This document shows positions 26,619 to 35,705 of a stretch of 64,000 nt of DNA, piece after piece. The notes under the pieces were generated by a model. It did no database searches. It saw only the letters and a program-made list of their open reading frames with translations, and was not told the origin of the DNA. The stretch's first letter is position 1, and the number at the start of each line of letters is the position of its first letter. Position numbers and translations under genes: made by a program. The stretch is from the NCBI GenBank assembly GCA_905214925.1, contig CAJMOB010000004.1:62001-126000 (forward strand), given 5' to 3'. Origin of the DNA: Scybalomonas sp905214925 (lineage in GTDB: Bacteria > Bacillota > Clostridia > Lachnospirales > Lachnospiraceae).

Positions 26619-27833
26619 CTATTTTTTGTTTCCAAAAGTTTTTCTACATCGAAAGATACCAGCTTCTTTTGTAATCGTAATAAAACCCGTTCGTTTTATT
26701 TTTTCTTCAATAAATTGTTTAAACTGCTCGGTACGCCCATCTAATAACTCTCTCTGGTTCCCATGACAGGATAACACATAATTTACAATTGGTTCCGCCT
26801 CGTCAACAACTAAAGAGTCTTCGTACCTACAAAACTCCACTTCTTGAAACTGTTCTTCTAAATAAGTTCTTCCATTTTCAATACCAAACTGTTCATAGAG
26901 ATTCACTTCTGATAAACGAATCTTTTTATCAAATTCTTGTACCATTTCTGTAATCTCTCTCATATGATTTTTTCCATAAGTGCTGCAAATGAAAATTCCA
27001 TTTTCTTGCAACACTCTAGCAACTTCTTTTATTGCCTGTTTGATATTTTTCATATAAAACATTACATGATTGGCAATAACAAGGTTAAAATGTTCATCAG
27101 GAAACAATAGCTGTTGTCCATTCATCACCACATAATCAAAAGCAGAGTTGTTTTTTAAATTTTCTCTTGCTTCCGCTATCATTCCTTTTGAAAGATCCGA
27201 AAGAACAATATGTTTATTTTTTAACTGTTCCTGTAACCCATAAAACCAAAGCTCTCCACTACCACACCCAATTTCTAGTATGTTATCCACTTTATTTAGT
27301 GGCAATTGTTCATAAAGCCACGGAAACCATCCTTTTTTATTGGTGGAATACTTTCGATGCAACTCAATTCGAATTTCTAAATTGGTAGCAGTTTGGTACT
27401 GTTCTAACAGACTTTTTTCTAAATTCGTTATATGAATCAAGTGAAGGATCTCTTCCCAATCCACACGATTCTTTTCATGTAATAACTGCTGTGCTTCGCA
27501 AAGTGCTTGCTCAATTTGCTCTAAATGTTCCTTTTTTTGTCGAATTAACTTTAACTGCATTTGAAAAGATTCTGCCATATCCGATACCCCACTTTGTAAT
27601 GGCATCGTTCGAATTTCCTCTAAGGAAAATCCTAAATACTTTAGAACTAAGATTCTTTGCAATTTTACAAAATCTTCATCGGTATACAGACGATATCCTG
27701 ACTCACTCATATGACTTGGTTTTAATATATTTTGTTTATCATAATAACGAATGGTTCGCACCGTTACCGATGCCATTTTGGCAAATGTTCCTGTTGTGTA
27801 ATACTTTTTTTCTCGTTGCTTTTCCAACACCAT
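26619..27833 (-). CDS. MerR-type regulator fused to a SAM-dependent methyltransferase
   Basis: 404 aa from ATG 27831-27833, which has an AGAAGG site. A longer frame to 27938 would overlap the small membrane ORF and a terminator, so it is rejected. The N-terminal MerR HTH has YYTTGTFAKMASVTVRTIRYYDKQ and the wing GYRLYTDEDF, followed by a dimerisation coiled coil to about residue 135. The C-terminal class I methyltransferase (about 180-400) has motif I ILEIGCGSGELW and VIANHVMFYMKNIKQAIKE. The fusion suggests a regulator whose effector is SAM or a methylated compound, or an enzyme controlled through DNA binding. The substrate is unknown. Confidence 0.88.
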   Translation of the reverse strand: MVLEKQREKKYYTTGTFAKMASVTVRTIRYYDKQNILKPSHMSESGYRLYTDEDFVKLQRILVLKYLGFSLEEIRTMPLQSGVSDMAESFQMQLKLIRQKKEHLEQIEQALCEAQQLLHEKNRVDWEEILHLIHITNLEKSLLEQYQTATNLEIRIELHRKYSTNKKGWFPWLYEQLPLNKVDNILEIGCGSGELWFYGLQEQLKNKHIVLSDLSKGMIAEARENLKNNSAFDYVVMNGQQLLFPDEHFNLVIANHVMFYMKNIKQAIKEVARVLQENGIFICSTYGKNHMREITEMVQEFDKKIRLSEVNLYEQFGIENGRTYLEEQFQEVEFCRYEDSLVVDEAEPIVNYVLSCHGNQRELLDGRTEQFKQFIEEKIKRTGFITITKEAGIFRCRKTFGNKK

Positions 27834-27847
27834 TCTCCCTTCTAAAA

Positions 27848-27891
27848 AGATGACCATAGGCAGAAATCTCTTTCTAGCCCGATGGTCATCT
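27848..27891 (-). terminator. Terminator/attenuator between the 34-aa gene and the MerR fusion
   Basis: AGATGACCAT and ATGGTCATCT form a 10-bp stem with a 24-nt loop followed by TTTT on the minus strand; on the plus strand it is followed by CCTTTTTT. It lies 14 bp ahead of the MerR-fusion ATG and would reduce read-through from the small ORF. Confidence 0.75.
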
Positions 27892-27900
27892 CCTTTTTTA

Positions 27901-28005
27901 TCATTTTTTTCTTTTTCTAATAAAATCAATAATAACAAATATAATTAAAATCCAAAGGAATATATTAAAACAAGTCCATAGAAAATTAATTGTACCTATA
28001 TCCAT
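27901..28005 (-). CDS. 34-aa single-span membrane peptide
   Basis: Short ORF with an excellent ribosome site (GGGAGGT, 8 nt before the ATG). The peptide has an N-terminal MDIGTINF, one hydrophobic helix rich in Ile, Phe, Leu and Trp (about residues 8-28) and a basic tail IRKRKK. It looks like a small membrane protein or a leader peptide. It is followed by a terminator and then the MerR-methyltransferase gene. There is no recognisable homologue, but both the start signal and the amphipathic layout favour a real gene. Confidence 0.65.
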   Translation of the reverse strand: MDIGTINFLWTCFNIFLWILIIFVIIDFIRKRKK

Positions 28006-28084
28006 AACTACTTACCTCCCAATAAATGGTTTGATGAATCACTATTATTAATTTACAATAACTTATACGAATAAAGTTAAGGGA

Positions 28085-29872
28085 TCAATCAAAATTCTGG
28101 TTTGCAAATTGAGAATGATACAGTTTTTCATAAAAACCTTTTTTCTCTAATAACTGTTCATGATTTCCTTGTTCAATAATATTTCCATCTTGAACGACTA
28201 AAATTAAATCTGCATTTTTAATGGTAGATAGTCTATGGGCAATTACGAAAGAAGTTCTGCCTTTCATTACTTTTTGCATGGCATCTTGAAGCATTCTCTC
28301 CAGTCGCGTATCCACAGAAGATGTTGCTTCATCAAGAATTAATATCTGAGGATCTTTTAAAATCGCACGAGCAATTGTTAAAAGCTGTTTTTCTCCTTGG
28401 GAAATATTATTTGCCTCTTCATTGATAATCGAATCATATCCTTGGCTTAATGTTCGAATAAAGTGATGGACATTTGCCATCTTCGCCGCATCGATAACTT
28501 CATCTTTTCTCGCCTCTAATCGCCCATAACGAATATTGTCATAAATACTTCCATGGAAAAGCCAAGTATCTTGAAGTACTAAAGAGAATAGAGAATGAAG
28601 TTTGCTTCGATCCATATCACGGATATCCACACCATCGATTTTAATAGAGCCACCTTTTACATCATAAAAACGAAGTAATAAGTTCATTAATGTGGTTTTA
28701 CCAGCCCCTGTTGGACCAACAATGGCTACCATCTGTCCACTCTTTACATGGAAATTAACATCTTTCATTAAAAGCTCATCGCTATATCCAAACTGAACGT
28801 GCTCAAAAGAAACATTTCCTTTCATCTCTTTTTCATTTACTTCTACCGTTCCCTTTTGCTCTTCCTCTTCTTCATTTAAAAGAGAGAAAATTCTTCCCAT
28901 AGCTGCAAAAGCAGACTGAATCTGTGCCGATAACTGGGATACTTGAGAAAGGGGATCGTTGATCTGCCAAATATAACGGATAAATGCCTGTAAATTACCA
29001 ACAGAAATCGTTCCTTGAATGACAAAAATACAGCCAAGAACTGCCACAGAACCAATAGTCAAGTATGTAATTAAAGAAATACAAGGAGAAATAAGGGCTG
29101 AAACAAACTGTGCCTTAAAAGCAGAATTTGCCATTCTCATATTGACTTCCTCAAATTGTTTTTTAGCATCCTCTTGTTTATTATATAATAAAATTTCATT
29201 AAATCCACCATATAACTCAGTAACTCGTCCATTCAACTCTCCCACTGTCTTTTGTTGAATCTGGAATAACCGCTGAGAACGTCCTACAAATATCTTTGTA
29301 ATTAACGCAGTTAGTGGAATAATAACCAACGCAACACAGGCCATTTTCCAGTTAATACGGAACATCATTCCAAGCGCTAATATAAAAGTAAGGCACCCTG
29401 TTACCGCTTTCGTAAACGTCTGTTGTAATGCATTACTTAACGTATCTACATCATTTGTTACTGTACTCAATACATCGCCAAAAGCACGATTATCAAAATA
29501 GCGCACAGGCAATCTTTGAATTTTTTGTTGTAATGCATTTCTTAAATCATGCATGGTACTTTGAATGGCATTCGTCAATAGAAACGAAGAAGTTAAAAGA
29601 AGCGCTGCTCTTGTTGTATAACAAATAGCTAAAATTCCAATAATTCGAATTACAATATCAAAATGGATATGGGCACCTGCAACTCCTTTTGCAATTTCAC
29701 TGGCATCCTTCATTAACTGTGTTGTAATAGAACCTTCAATGCTTGGGTTCATAGCATAAATTCCAGTGGAAAGCACTAATGCGATAATCGCAATTAACAA
29801 TTTTTTAGAATAAGGAGAAGCATAGTGCAGAAACTGTTTGATACATTTTGACCAATTGATTTTATCATTCAT
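28085..29872 (-). CDS. ABC exporter half-transporter, catalytic NBD (second subunit)
   Basis: 595 aa from ATG 29870-29872 (GAGGAGG site, 8 nt spacing), overlapping the upstream gene by 8 bp. There are six membrane segments (about 25-320), then the NBD: Walker A GPTGAGKTTL, signature ISQGEKQLL (departing from LSGGQ), Walker B ILILDEATSS with the catalytic Glu, and switch His in VIAHRLST. With the previous gene it forms a heterodimer of the LmrCD/BmrCD type. This subunit supplies the functional Walker B/His half of the single active site. The role is probably drug or lipid-linked export; the substrate is unknown. Confidence 0.92.
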   Translation of the reverse strand: MNDKINWSKCIKQFLHYASPYSKKLLIAIIALVLSTGIYAMNPSIEGSITTQLMKDASEIAKGVAGAHIHFDIVIRIIGILAICYTTRAALLLTSSFLLTNAIQSTMHDLRNALQQKIQRLPVRYFDNRAFGDVLSTVTNDVDTLSNALQQTFTKAVTGCLTFILALGMMFRINWKMACVALVIIPLTALITKIFVGRSQRLFQIQQKTVGELNGRVTELYGGFNEILLYNKQEDAKKQFEEVNMRMANSAFKAQFVSALISPCISLITYLTIGSVAVLGCIFVIQGTISVGNLQAFIRYIWQINDPLSQVSQLSAQIQSAFAAMGRIFSLLNEEEEEQKGTVEVNEKEMKGNVSFEHVQFGYSDELLMKDVNFHVKSGQMVAIVGPTGAGKTTLMNLLLRFYDVKGGSIKIDGVDIRDMDRSKLHSLFSLVLQDTWLFHGSIYDNIRYGRLEARKDEVIDAAKMANVHHFIRTLSQGYDSIINEEANNISQGEKQLLTIARAILKDPQILILDEATSSVDTRLERMLQDAMQKVMKGRTSFVIAHRLSTIKNADLILVVQDGNIIEQGNHEQLLEKKGFYEKLYHSQFANQNFD

Positions 29873-31595
29873 ACTGCATTTCCTCCTCACTAAGCTGTGA
29901 TGCAGCAATTTCATAATAAATTTCACAGTTTTTCAATAATTCTTTATGAGTGCCTGCACCAACAATTTTCCCTTCATTTAATACAATAATCTTATCCGCA
30001 TCCATAATCGTAGAAACACGCTGTGCTACAATCAATACGATTTCATTTGTCACTTCTTTTTTTAATTCTGCACGGAGTTTTGCATCCGTCTTAAAGTCCA
30101 AGGCGGAAAAAGAATCATCATAAATATAAATTTCTGGCTTTCGAACGACGGCTCTTGCAATGGAGAGACGCTGTCTTTGTCCACCAGATACATTGGTAGC
30201 CCCTTCTACAATTCTTTCCTTAAATTGCAATGGTTTTTCCATAATAAAGTCATATGCCTGTGCTACTTTTGCTGCATGAATCACTTCTTCAATGGTAGCA
30301 TCTGGTTTTCCAAAACGAATATTCTCCTCAATCGTTCCACTGAATAAATTGGCCTTTTGTGCTACAAATCCGATCTTATTCCGAAGTTCATTAAAGTTCA
30401 TATCCCGAACATCGACGCCGTTTACTAAAATTCGTCCACTGCTCACATCATAAAATCTTGGAATTAATTGAATCAATGTACTTTTACCAGAACCTGTACT
30501 TCCAATAAAAGCAACCGTCTCTCCTTCCTTTGCTTCAAAGGAAATATCCTTTAATACCGCTTCTTCTCCATCTGGATAAGCAAAGTCCACATGTTCAAAA
30601 ACAATGGAACGTTTTTTCTCTTCTTCTTTTTTACTTTCTCCATGATGAATACTGCTCTCCATCTCTAAAACCTTCATAATACGTTTTGCAGAGACATTAG
30701 CTCTTGGATACATCATAAATACCATACAGAATAAAAGAACGGAAAACATCGCATGGAATAAATATTCCATAAACGCTACAAGTTTTCCAATTGGAAGTGC
30801 TCCTGCATCGATTAAATGACTAGCCGTAAAATAAATCAGTAATGCGGATAAATTCATTAATAAGAAAAAGACTGGTTCTGTTGATGACATTAATTTAAAA
30901 AGTCTCTTGGACTGATTCATAAAATTTACGTTTTCACCATCAAATCGTTCCGTCTCATATTCATTATTATTGAAAGAACGAATCACTCGAATCCCTGTTA
31001 AGTTCTCACGAAAAATTCGGTTAATGGAATCTAAAGAACTTTGCTGCCTTTCACTAATTGGAGAAGAAATTTTTCCTACCACTACAACTCCGATAATAAT
31101 AATTGGAATTGTTGAAATAATAATAAGTGAAAGTTTTAACGATGTCGTAATCGTCAAAGTAAAACTAACAGCAATCATAACAGGTGTCAATAACGCTGTT
31201 TTCAAAATAACATTTAAAAACATCATAATCTGAAAAGCATCGTTATTTGTTCTCGTAATCAGCGATGCAACTCCTAGTTCATTCATCTCACTATGAGAAA
31301 ACGATTGTACCTTATTAAATACATCCTGTCTAATATCACGTGTTACGGATGTAGAAATTTTTGCGGAACAATATCCTAGTAAAATTGTTCCACACACACC
31401 AATAATTGAGATAATCGCAATTCGAATTCCCATTTGAAATAAATAGGCTTCGTCTTGATTCTGCACTCCGTTATCAATCATATCGGATACAAAGGTCGGA
31501 ATCCCAAGTTCTACTAAAGCAAATCCAAAGACCGATAGGATATTCAAAAACACAAGCCATTTGTATCGCTTTAAATAGTGTAAAATTAATTTCAC
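29865..31595 (-). CDS. ABC exporter half-transporter, degenerate NBD (first subunit)
   Basis: 576 aa. It starts at GTG 31593-31595 behind a perfect AAGGAGG site. Six membrane segments are followed by the NBD: Walker A GSTGSGKSTL, a canonical signature VSGGQRQRLS, and a Walker B ending IYIYDDS, where the catalytic Glu is Asp. The switch His is replaced by Gln (IVAQRVST). It therefore lends a good signature motif to the partner but has an impaired site of its own, the known pattern of heterodimeric exporters. It is the first gene of the two-gene operon. Confidence 0.92.
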   Translation of the reverse strand: MKLILHYLKRYKWLVFLNILSVFGFALVELGIPTFVSDMIDNGVQNQDEAYLFQMGIRIAIISIIGVCGTILLGYCSAKISTSVTRDIRQDVFNKVQSFSHSEMNELGVASLITRTNNDAFQIMMFLNVILKTALLTPVMIAVSFTLTITTSLKLSLIIISTIPIIIIGVVVVGKISSPISERQQSSLDSINRIFRENLTGIRVIRSFNNNEYETERFDGENVNFMNQSKRLFKLMSSTEPVFFLLMNLSALLIYFTASHLIDAGALPIGKLVAFMEYLFHAMFSVLLFCMVFMMYPRANVSAKRIMKVLEMESSIHHGESKKEEEKKRSIVFEHVDFAYPDGEEAVLKDISFEAKEGETVAFIGSTGSGKSTLIQLIPRFYDVSSGRILVNGVDVRDMNFNELRNKIGFVAQKANLFSGTIEENIRFGKPDATIEEVIHAAKVAQAYDFIMEKPLQFKERIVEGATNVSGGQRQRLSIARAVVRKPEIYIYDDSFSALDFKTDAKLRAELKKEVTNEIVLIVAQRVSTIMDADKIIVLNEGKIVGAGTHKELLKNCEIYYEIAASQLSEEEMQYE

Positions 31596-31680
31596 AATTT
31601 TTCCCTCCTTATAAAATAACTAAAATAATAAAAAACACTCTTTTGGAACTTTTCACGTTCCTATCATTAAGCGAAAGAAA

Positions 31681-31729
31681 GGACAAGATATATGTCACTC
31701 TAATGTTATCCATGACATAGCACTTGTCC
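31681..31729 (-). other. Hairpin at the 5' end of the ABC-exporter message
   Basis: GGACAAG..TATGTCA pairs with TGACATA..CTTGTCC around a 15-nt loop, starting about 4 nt after the predicted transcription start. TTTCTTTC follows, which is too weak for a clear terminator. It could be a 5' stabiliser, part of the proS 3' end, or a regulatory leader. Confidence 0.5.
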
Positions 31730-31739
31730 ATTCTCTATT

Positions 31740-31768
31740 ATTCTAACATATTATAAAACTTTGTCCAA
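31740..31768 (-). promoter_or_regulatory. Promoter of the ABC-exporter operon
   Basis: TTGGAC (31763-31768), 17 bp, TAGAAT (31740-31745), located just after the proS stop codon. Confidence 0.65.
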
Positions 31769-31781
31769 CACTTTTTCTCTC

Positions 31782-33218
31782 TTAATATGCTTTTCCAAAG
31801 TACACCATGGCTTTTGCAGGTTTTCCACAGTGAACGCAAGTTTCTCCTAAGTTTTCTTGCTCAAATGGCATACAACGAGTCGTAGCTGTTGTCTCTTCTT
31901 TAATGGCTTCTTCACATTCTTTGCAACCACACCACATAGCTTTTACAAAACCTCTTTGTTCTGCAATCGCTTCTTTAAACTCATCCCAGTTTTTCGCTGT
32001 AACTGTATGAGCATCTCTATGAGCTTTTGCGCGTTCGAACATATCGTGTTGGATCTGTTCTAATACTTCTCCAACCTTTTCATTTAATTCATCAAGAGAT
32101 ACTTGAATCTTCTCTCTTGTATCACGGCGAACAATAACTGCCTGATTTGCTTCGATATCTTTTGGTCCAATTTCAATACGAATTGGAATTCCACGCATTT
32201 CTTGTTCGCTAAATTTCCAACCTGGGCTCTTATCCGAATCGTCTACTTTCACACGATAGTTAGAAGCTAAAATTCCTCTTAATTCTTCTGCTTTTTCAAG
32301 AACGCCTTCTTTTTTCTGCATAATTGGAATAATCATAACCTGAGTTGGAGCAATTCTTGGTGGAAGAACAAGACCTGAGTTATCTCCATGTACCATAATA
32401 ATCGCACCGATTAAACGAGTTGTCATTCCCCAAGATGTCTGGAACACGTGTTTTAATTTGTTATCTTTATCTGTGAATTGAATTCCAAATGCTTTGGCAA
32501 ATCCATCGCCAAAGTTATGGCTTGTACCAGACTGTAATGCTTTTCCATCATGCATTAACGCTTCAATTGTATAAGTTGCTTCTGCACCTGCAAATTTTTC
32601 TTTTTCTGTTTTTTGTCCTTTTACAACTGGCATAGCAAGCACTTCTTCACAGAAATCTGCATAGATGTTTAACATCTGAATTGTTCTTTCTTTTGCTTCT
32701 TCTGCTGTTGCATGAGCTGTATGACCTTCTTGCCATAAAAATTCACGAGAACGAAGGAATGGTCTTGTTTCCTTTTCCCAACGAACAACGGAACACCACT
32801 GGTTATAAACTTTTGGAAGATCGCGATAAGACTGAATGTCTCTTGCATAAAAATCACAGAATAATGTTTCAGAAGTTGGTCTTACACACATTCTTTCCTG
32901 TAATTCATTTAAACCGCCATGTGTTACCCAAGCTACTTCTGGAGCAAAACCTTCTACATGATCCTTTTCTTTTTCTAAAAGACTCTCTGGAATAAACATT
33001 GGCATATAAACATTTTCTACACCAGTTTCTTTAAAACGTCTATCCAATTCTTTTTGAATGTTCTCCCAAATCGCATATCCTGCTGGTTTAATTACCATAC
33101 AACCTTTTACACTAGAGTAATCCACTAATTCCGCTTTTTTTACAACATCTGTATACCACTGTGCGAAATCTTCTTCCATAGAAGTAATTGCTTCTACTAA
33201 TTTCTTTTCCTTTGCCAT
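31782..33218 (-). CDS. proS: Prolyl-tRNA synthetase, type 3 (archaeal/eukaryote-like)
   Basis: 478-aa class II synthetase charging tRNA-Pro. Motif 2 is seen around WEKETRPFLRSREFLWQEGHTAH. A C-terminal zinc-type region has CGCKEC and later CVHCG, and the chain ends in Tyr (YFGKAY), all typical of the short form that lacks the bacterial editing insertion. Expression is controlled by the T-box upstream (33415-33717). A dispersed repeat copy lies between the T-box terminator and the start. Confidence 0.95.
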   Translation of the reverse strand: MAKEKKLVEAITSMEEDFAQWYTDVVKKAELVDYSSVKGCMVIKPAGYAIWENIQKELDRRFKETGVENVYMPMFIPESLLEKEKDHVEGFAPEVAWVTHGGLNELQERMCVRPTSETLFCDFYARDIQSYRDLPKVYNQWCSVVRWEKETRPFLRSREFLWQEGHTAHATAEEAKERTIQMLNIYADFCEEVLAMPVVKGQKTEKEKFAGAEATYTIEALMHDGKALQSGTSHNFGDGFAKAFGIQFTDKDNKLKHVFQTSWGMTTRLIGAIIMVHGDNSGLVLPPRIAPTQVMIIPIMQKKEGVLEKAEELRGILASNYRVKVDDSDKSPGWKFSEQEMRGIPIRIEIGPKDIEANQAVIVRRDTREKIQVSLDELNEKVGEVLEQIQHDMFERAKAHRDAHTVTAKNWDEFKEAIAEQRGFVKAMWCGCKECEEAIKEETTATTRCMPFEQENLGETCVHCGKPAKAMVYFGKAY

Positions 33219-33290
33219 TTTCTAATCTCCTTCTTTTATTACAAATATCGTTTTATAGAATTGTTGAGTGGGAAGTGCTAAATGACGGAA

Positions 33291-33414
33291 TGATGAGAAA
33301 CACGCTTTGCTAACTTCTCACTCCCGTGGGCGGCGTCAACACTATAAATATTCGCGGGCAGTCGTCATAAACTTATGCGAGCATAGTTTTTAACTGGTTG
33401 CCTTCCACACAAAT
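33291..33414 (+). repeat. Dispersed intergenic repeat, copy B
   Basis: Has the core TGAGAAACACGCTTTGC..AACTTCTCA, then the block CGTGGGCGGCGTCAA (33325-33339, identical to copy A), a TATGC/GCATA mini-hairpin, and the right end TGCCTTCCACACAAATAAA abutting the T-box terminator. It lies inside the proS leader. Confidence 0.75.
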
Positions 33415-33717
33415 AAAAAACGCCGATACTTCTTCCCTCTCAACATAAAAGGGACCGAAATATCGGCGGTACCACCCTGCTTAACAGCTCTCTATCTTAG
33501 ACTATTCATTCTCTTAACAAGATATTCAAAGAAATGAGCTATTCTCTCATTCTTCCTTTAACGCAGGAATTACGTCCTGTTTTCACAGACAGCTCAAAGG
33601 CAGGTTCTTTGTTCGCTTTCATAAAAATCTCTCAGCCATTTTGCCTACGCAAACGGATTTTCTCTCTGTATCTGTAGGAAGAACAAATACTATCCCTTAT
33701 CAACGCCATTTTTCAAT
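33415..33717 (-). promoter_or_regulatory. T-box riboswitch controlling proS
   Basis: The T-box sequence AGCAGGGTGGTACCGC is at about 33466-33482. The terminator CGCCGATA / TATCGGCG (33421-33468) is followed by six T on the minus strand. Upstream, stem I spans about 33560-33700; a CCT at 33602-33604 inside GAACCTGCC is a plausible proline specifier. Uncharged tRNA-Pro should stabilise the antiterminator. The specifier choice is inferred, not modelled. Confidence 0.9.
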
Positions 33718-33723
33718 ACAATT

Positions 33724-33752
33724 ATTGTATGAGAAAAATAACATTCTGTCAA
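33724..33752 (-). promoter_or_regulatory. Promoter of the proS T-box leader
   Basis: TTGACA (33747-33752), 17 bp, TACAAT (33724-33729), with the start near 33717. Confidence 0.8.
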
Positions 33753-34191
33753 TGAGGAATTTCCCAAATTCCTCATTGATTTATTGGAGCATAACAATAA
33801 TTTTCGCCTGTTTTTTCCCTATTTTTGCAATAACAGTTATTTTTCCTTTCTTTATCGTTCTTGTCTGCTTCTTTTATTTCTATCATATCACAAATACATT
33901 TTACAGTCATTTTCTCTTTTTCTATCCTCTTTGCTTTTTTCTATGTTATTTTCTCCCATTTTCTTATACTTCTTCAAAGAAAGCCCTTGTATTTTCTTTG
34001 CTTTTCTACTATGATACTTAGTAAGCATATTTTTAGCTATTGTTCTGTTTTTATCGGGAAACTCGTTTTCCTTTTTCCCTTTTTATCAACGAGAAAAGTA
34101 TAAAATACTGGTCTCGTTGCTTTGATATAAATCAGAACTCTTATGATATGATTTAAAAAATAAAAGCGCAGCTTGCGCAATTGGAGGTACT
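33753..34191. other. Pyrimidine-rich intergenic region upstream of asnS
   Basis: About 440 bp, strongly T/C-rich on the plus strand. Open frames are long only because of this bias and lack ribosome sites, so I do not call them. A possible asnS promoter (TTGATA at about 34123, TATGAT 19 bp on) is weak, and no T-box sequence was found. Confidence 0.5.
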
Positions 34192-35586
34192 ATGGATATC
34201 GTAACAATTAGAGACCTTTATAGAAAACGTGAAGACTATATTGGTAAAACTATTACAGCTTGCGGTTGGGTTCGTAGCAACCGTGACTCAAAGACATTTG
34301 GTTTCATCGTTATTAGCGATGGTACTTTTTTTGAAACTTTACAGGTTGTATACAGTGCAGAAAAACTTTCTAACTTTGCTGAAATTGCAAAATTAAATGT
34401 TGGTTCTGCACTTATTGTAAAAGGACAGCTTGTTGCAACTCCAAATGCAAAACAACCATTTGAAATTCAAGCAGAAGAAATCACAATTGAAGGTGCTTCT
34501 AGCAGTGACTATCCTCTTCAAAAGAAACGTCACTCTATGGAATATTTAAGAACAATTTCCCATCTTCGTCCAAGAACTAATACTTATCAAGCGGTATTCC
34601 GTGTTCGTTCTTTAATCGCTTATGCCATCCACAAATTCTTCCAAGAAAGAGATTTTGTTTATGTGCATACACCATTAATTACCGGTAGCGATGCAGAAGG
34701 TGCTGGAGAAATGTTCCAAGTAACAACACTTGATCTCAACAACGTTCCAAAAAACGAAGATGGCACTGTTGATTTCAAACAGGATTTCTTCAATAAACCA
34801 ACGAACTTAACAGTAAGTGGTCAGTTAAATGGAGAAACATTCGCACAAGCATTCCGAAATATTTATACTTTCGGACCAACATTCCGCGCTGAAAATTCCA
34901 ATACAACAAGACATGCGGCTGAATTCTGGATGATCGAACCTGAAATCGCATTTGCAGATTTAGAAGATGATATGATCCTTGCAGAAAATATGTTAAAGTA
35001 TGTCATTAACTATGTATTAGAGCACGCACCTGAAGAAATGAACTTCTTTAACCAGTTTATTGATAAAGGTCTTCTCGATCGTCTACACCATGTAGCAACT
35101 TCTGACTTCGCTCGTGTTTCTTATACAGAAGCTGTTGAGATTCTAGAGAAAAACAATGATAAATTTGAATACAAAGTATCTTGGGGTACTGATTTACAGA
35201 CAGAACATGAACGTTATTTAACAGAAGAAATTTACAAAAAACCTGTCTTCGTAACCGACTATCCAAAAGATATTAAAGCATTTTATATGAAATTAAACGA
35301 CGATAATAAAACCGTTGCTGCTATGGATTTATTAGTTCCTGGTATCGGTGAAATCATCGGCGGAAGCCAGCGTGAAGATAACTATGACAAATTAATGGAA
35401 CGCATGAATGAATTAGGATTAAAACCAGAAGATTATGACTTCTATCTTGATTTAAGAAAATATGGTTCTACAAGACATGCAGGATTCGGTCTTGGATTTG
35501 AACGTTGTGTTATGTACTTAACAGGAATGGGCAATATCCGTGACGTAATTCCTTTCCCAAGAACGGTAAATAACTGCGACCTATAA
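34192..35586 (+). CDS. asnS: Asparaginyl-tRNA synthetase
   Basis: 464-aa class IIb synthetase. An N-terminal OB-fold anticodon domain (ITACGWVRSNRDSKTFGFIVISDG) is followed by the catalytic core with FVYVHTPLITGSDAEGAGEMF, motif 2 FGPTFRAENSNTTRHAAEFWMIEPE and motif 3 HAGFGLGFERCVMYLTGM. It starts behind GGAGGT. It is the only plus-strand gene in this part of the window, ending at a strong terminator. Confidence 0.96.
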   Translation: MDIVTIRDLYRKREDYIGKTITACGWVRSNRDSKTFGFIVISDGTFFETLQVVYSAEKLSNFAEIAKLNVGSALIVKGQLVATPNAKQPFEIQAEEITIEGASSSDYPLQKKRHSMEYLRTISHLRPRTNTYQAVFRVRSLIAYAIHKFFQERDFVYVHTPLITGSDAEGAGEMFQVTTLDLNNVPKNEDGTVDFKQDFFNKPTNLTVSGQLNGETFAQAFRNIYTFGPTFRAENSNTTRHAAEFWMIEPEIAFADLEDDMILAENMLKYVINYVLEHAPEEMNFFNQFIDKGLLDRLHHVATSDFARVSYTEAVEILEKNNDKFEYKVSWGTDLQTEHERYLTEEIYKKPVFVTDYPKDIKAFYMKLNDDNKTVAAMDLLVPGIGEIIGGSQREDNYDKLMERMNELGLKPEDYDFYLDLRKYGSTRHAGFGLGFERCVMYLTGMGNIRDVIPFPRTVNNCDL

Positions 35587-35594
35587 TAACAACT

Positions 35595-35630
35595 ACGAGA
35601 AACACACTTGGCGTTGTCTTCGCGTAAATA
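35595..35630 (+). repeat. Dispersed intergenic repeat, short copy G
   Basis: A CGAGAAACACACTTGGC core and a right end CGCGTAAATAAA, abutting the asnS terminator. The central part seen in copies A-C is missing, so it is a truncated or deleted copy. Confidence 0.5.
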
Positions 35631-35680
35631 AAAAGGGCCGTTGCAAAATAGTAAACAACTGATTTTGCAATAGCCCTTTT
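35631..35680. terminator. Bidirectional terminator between asnS and the EAL gene
   Basis: AAAGGGC-CG-TTGCAAAAT pairs with ATTTTGCAA-TA-GCCCTTT. T-runs follow on the plus strand and A/T-rich flanks allow termination on the other. The genes are convergent. Confidence 0.88.
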
Positions 35681-35705
35681 CTTTTTCTCTTGTATTATTC
35701 TAATT

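Noticed and set aside
26619..27938. Longer N-terminus for the MerR-methyltransferase
   Set aside because: It would run through a terminator hairpin and the 34-aa ORF; the MerR domain and a ribosome site support 27833.
33641..34103. Several plus-strand open frames upstream of asnS
   Set aside because: Phe/Ser/Leu-rich translations from a pyrimidine-rich spacer; they overlap the proS promoter and T-box and lack ribosome sites.
33753..34191. Possible T-box upstream of asnS
   Set aside because: No GGGTGGTACC-like sequence or terminator-antiterminator pair was found.
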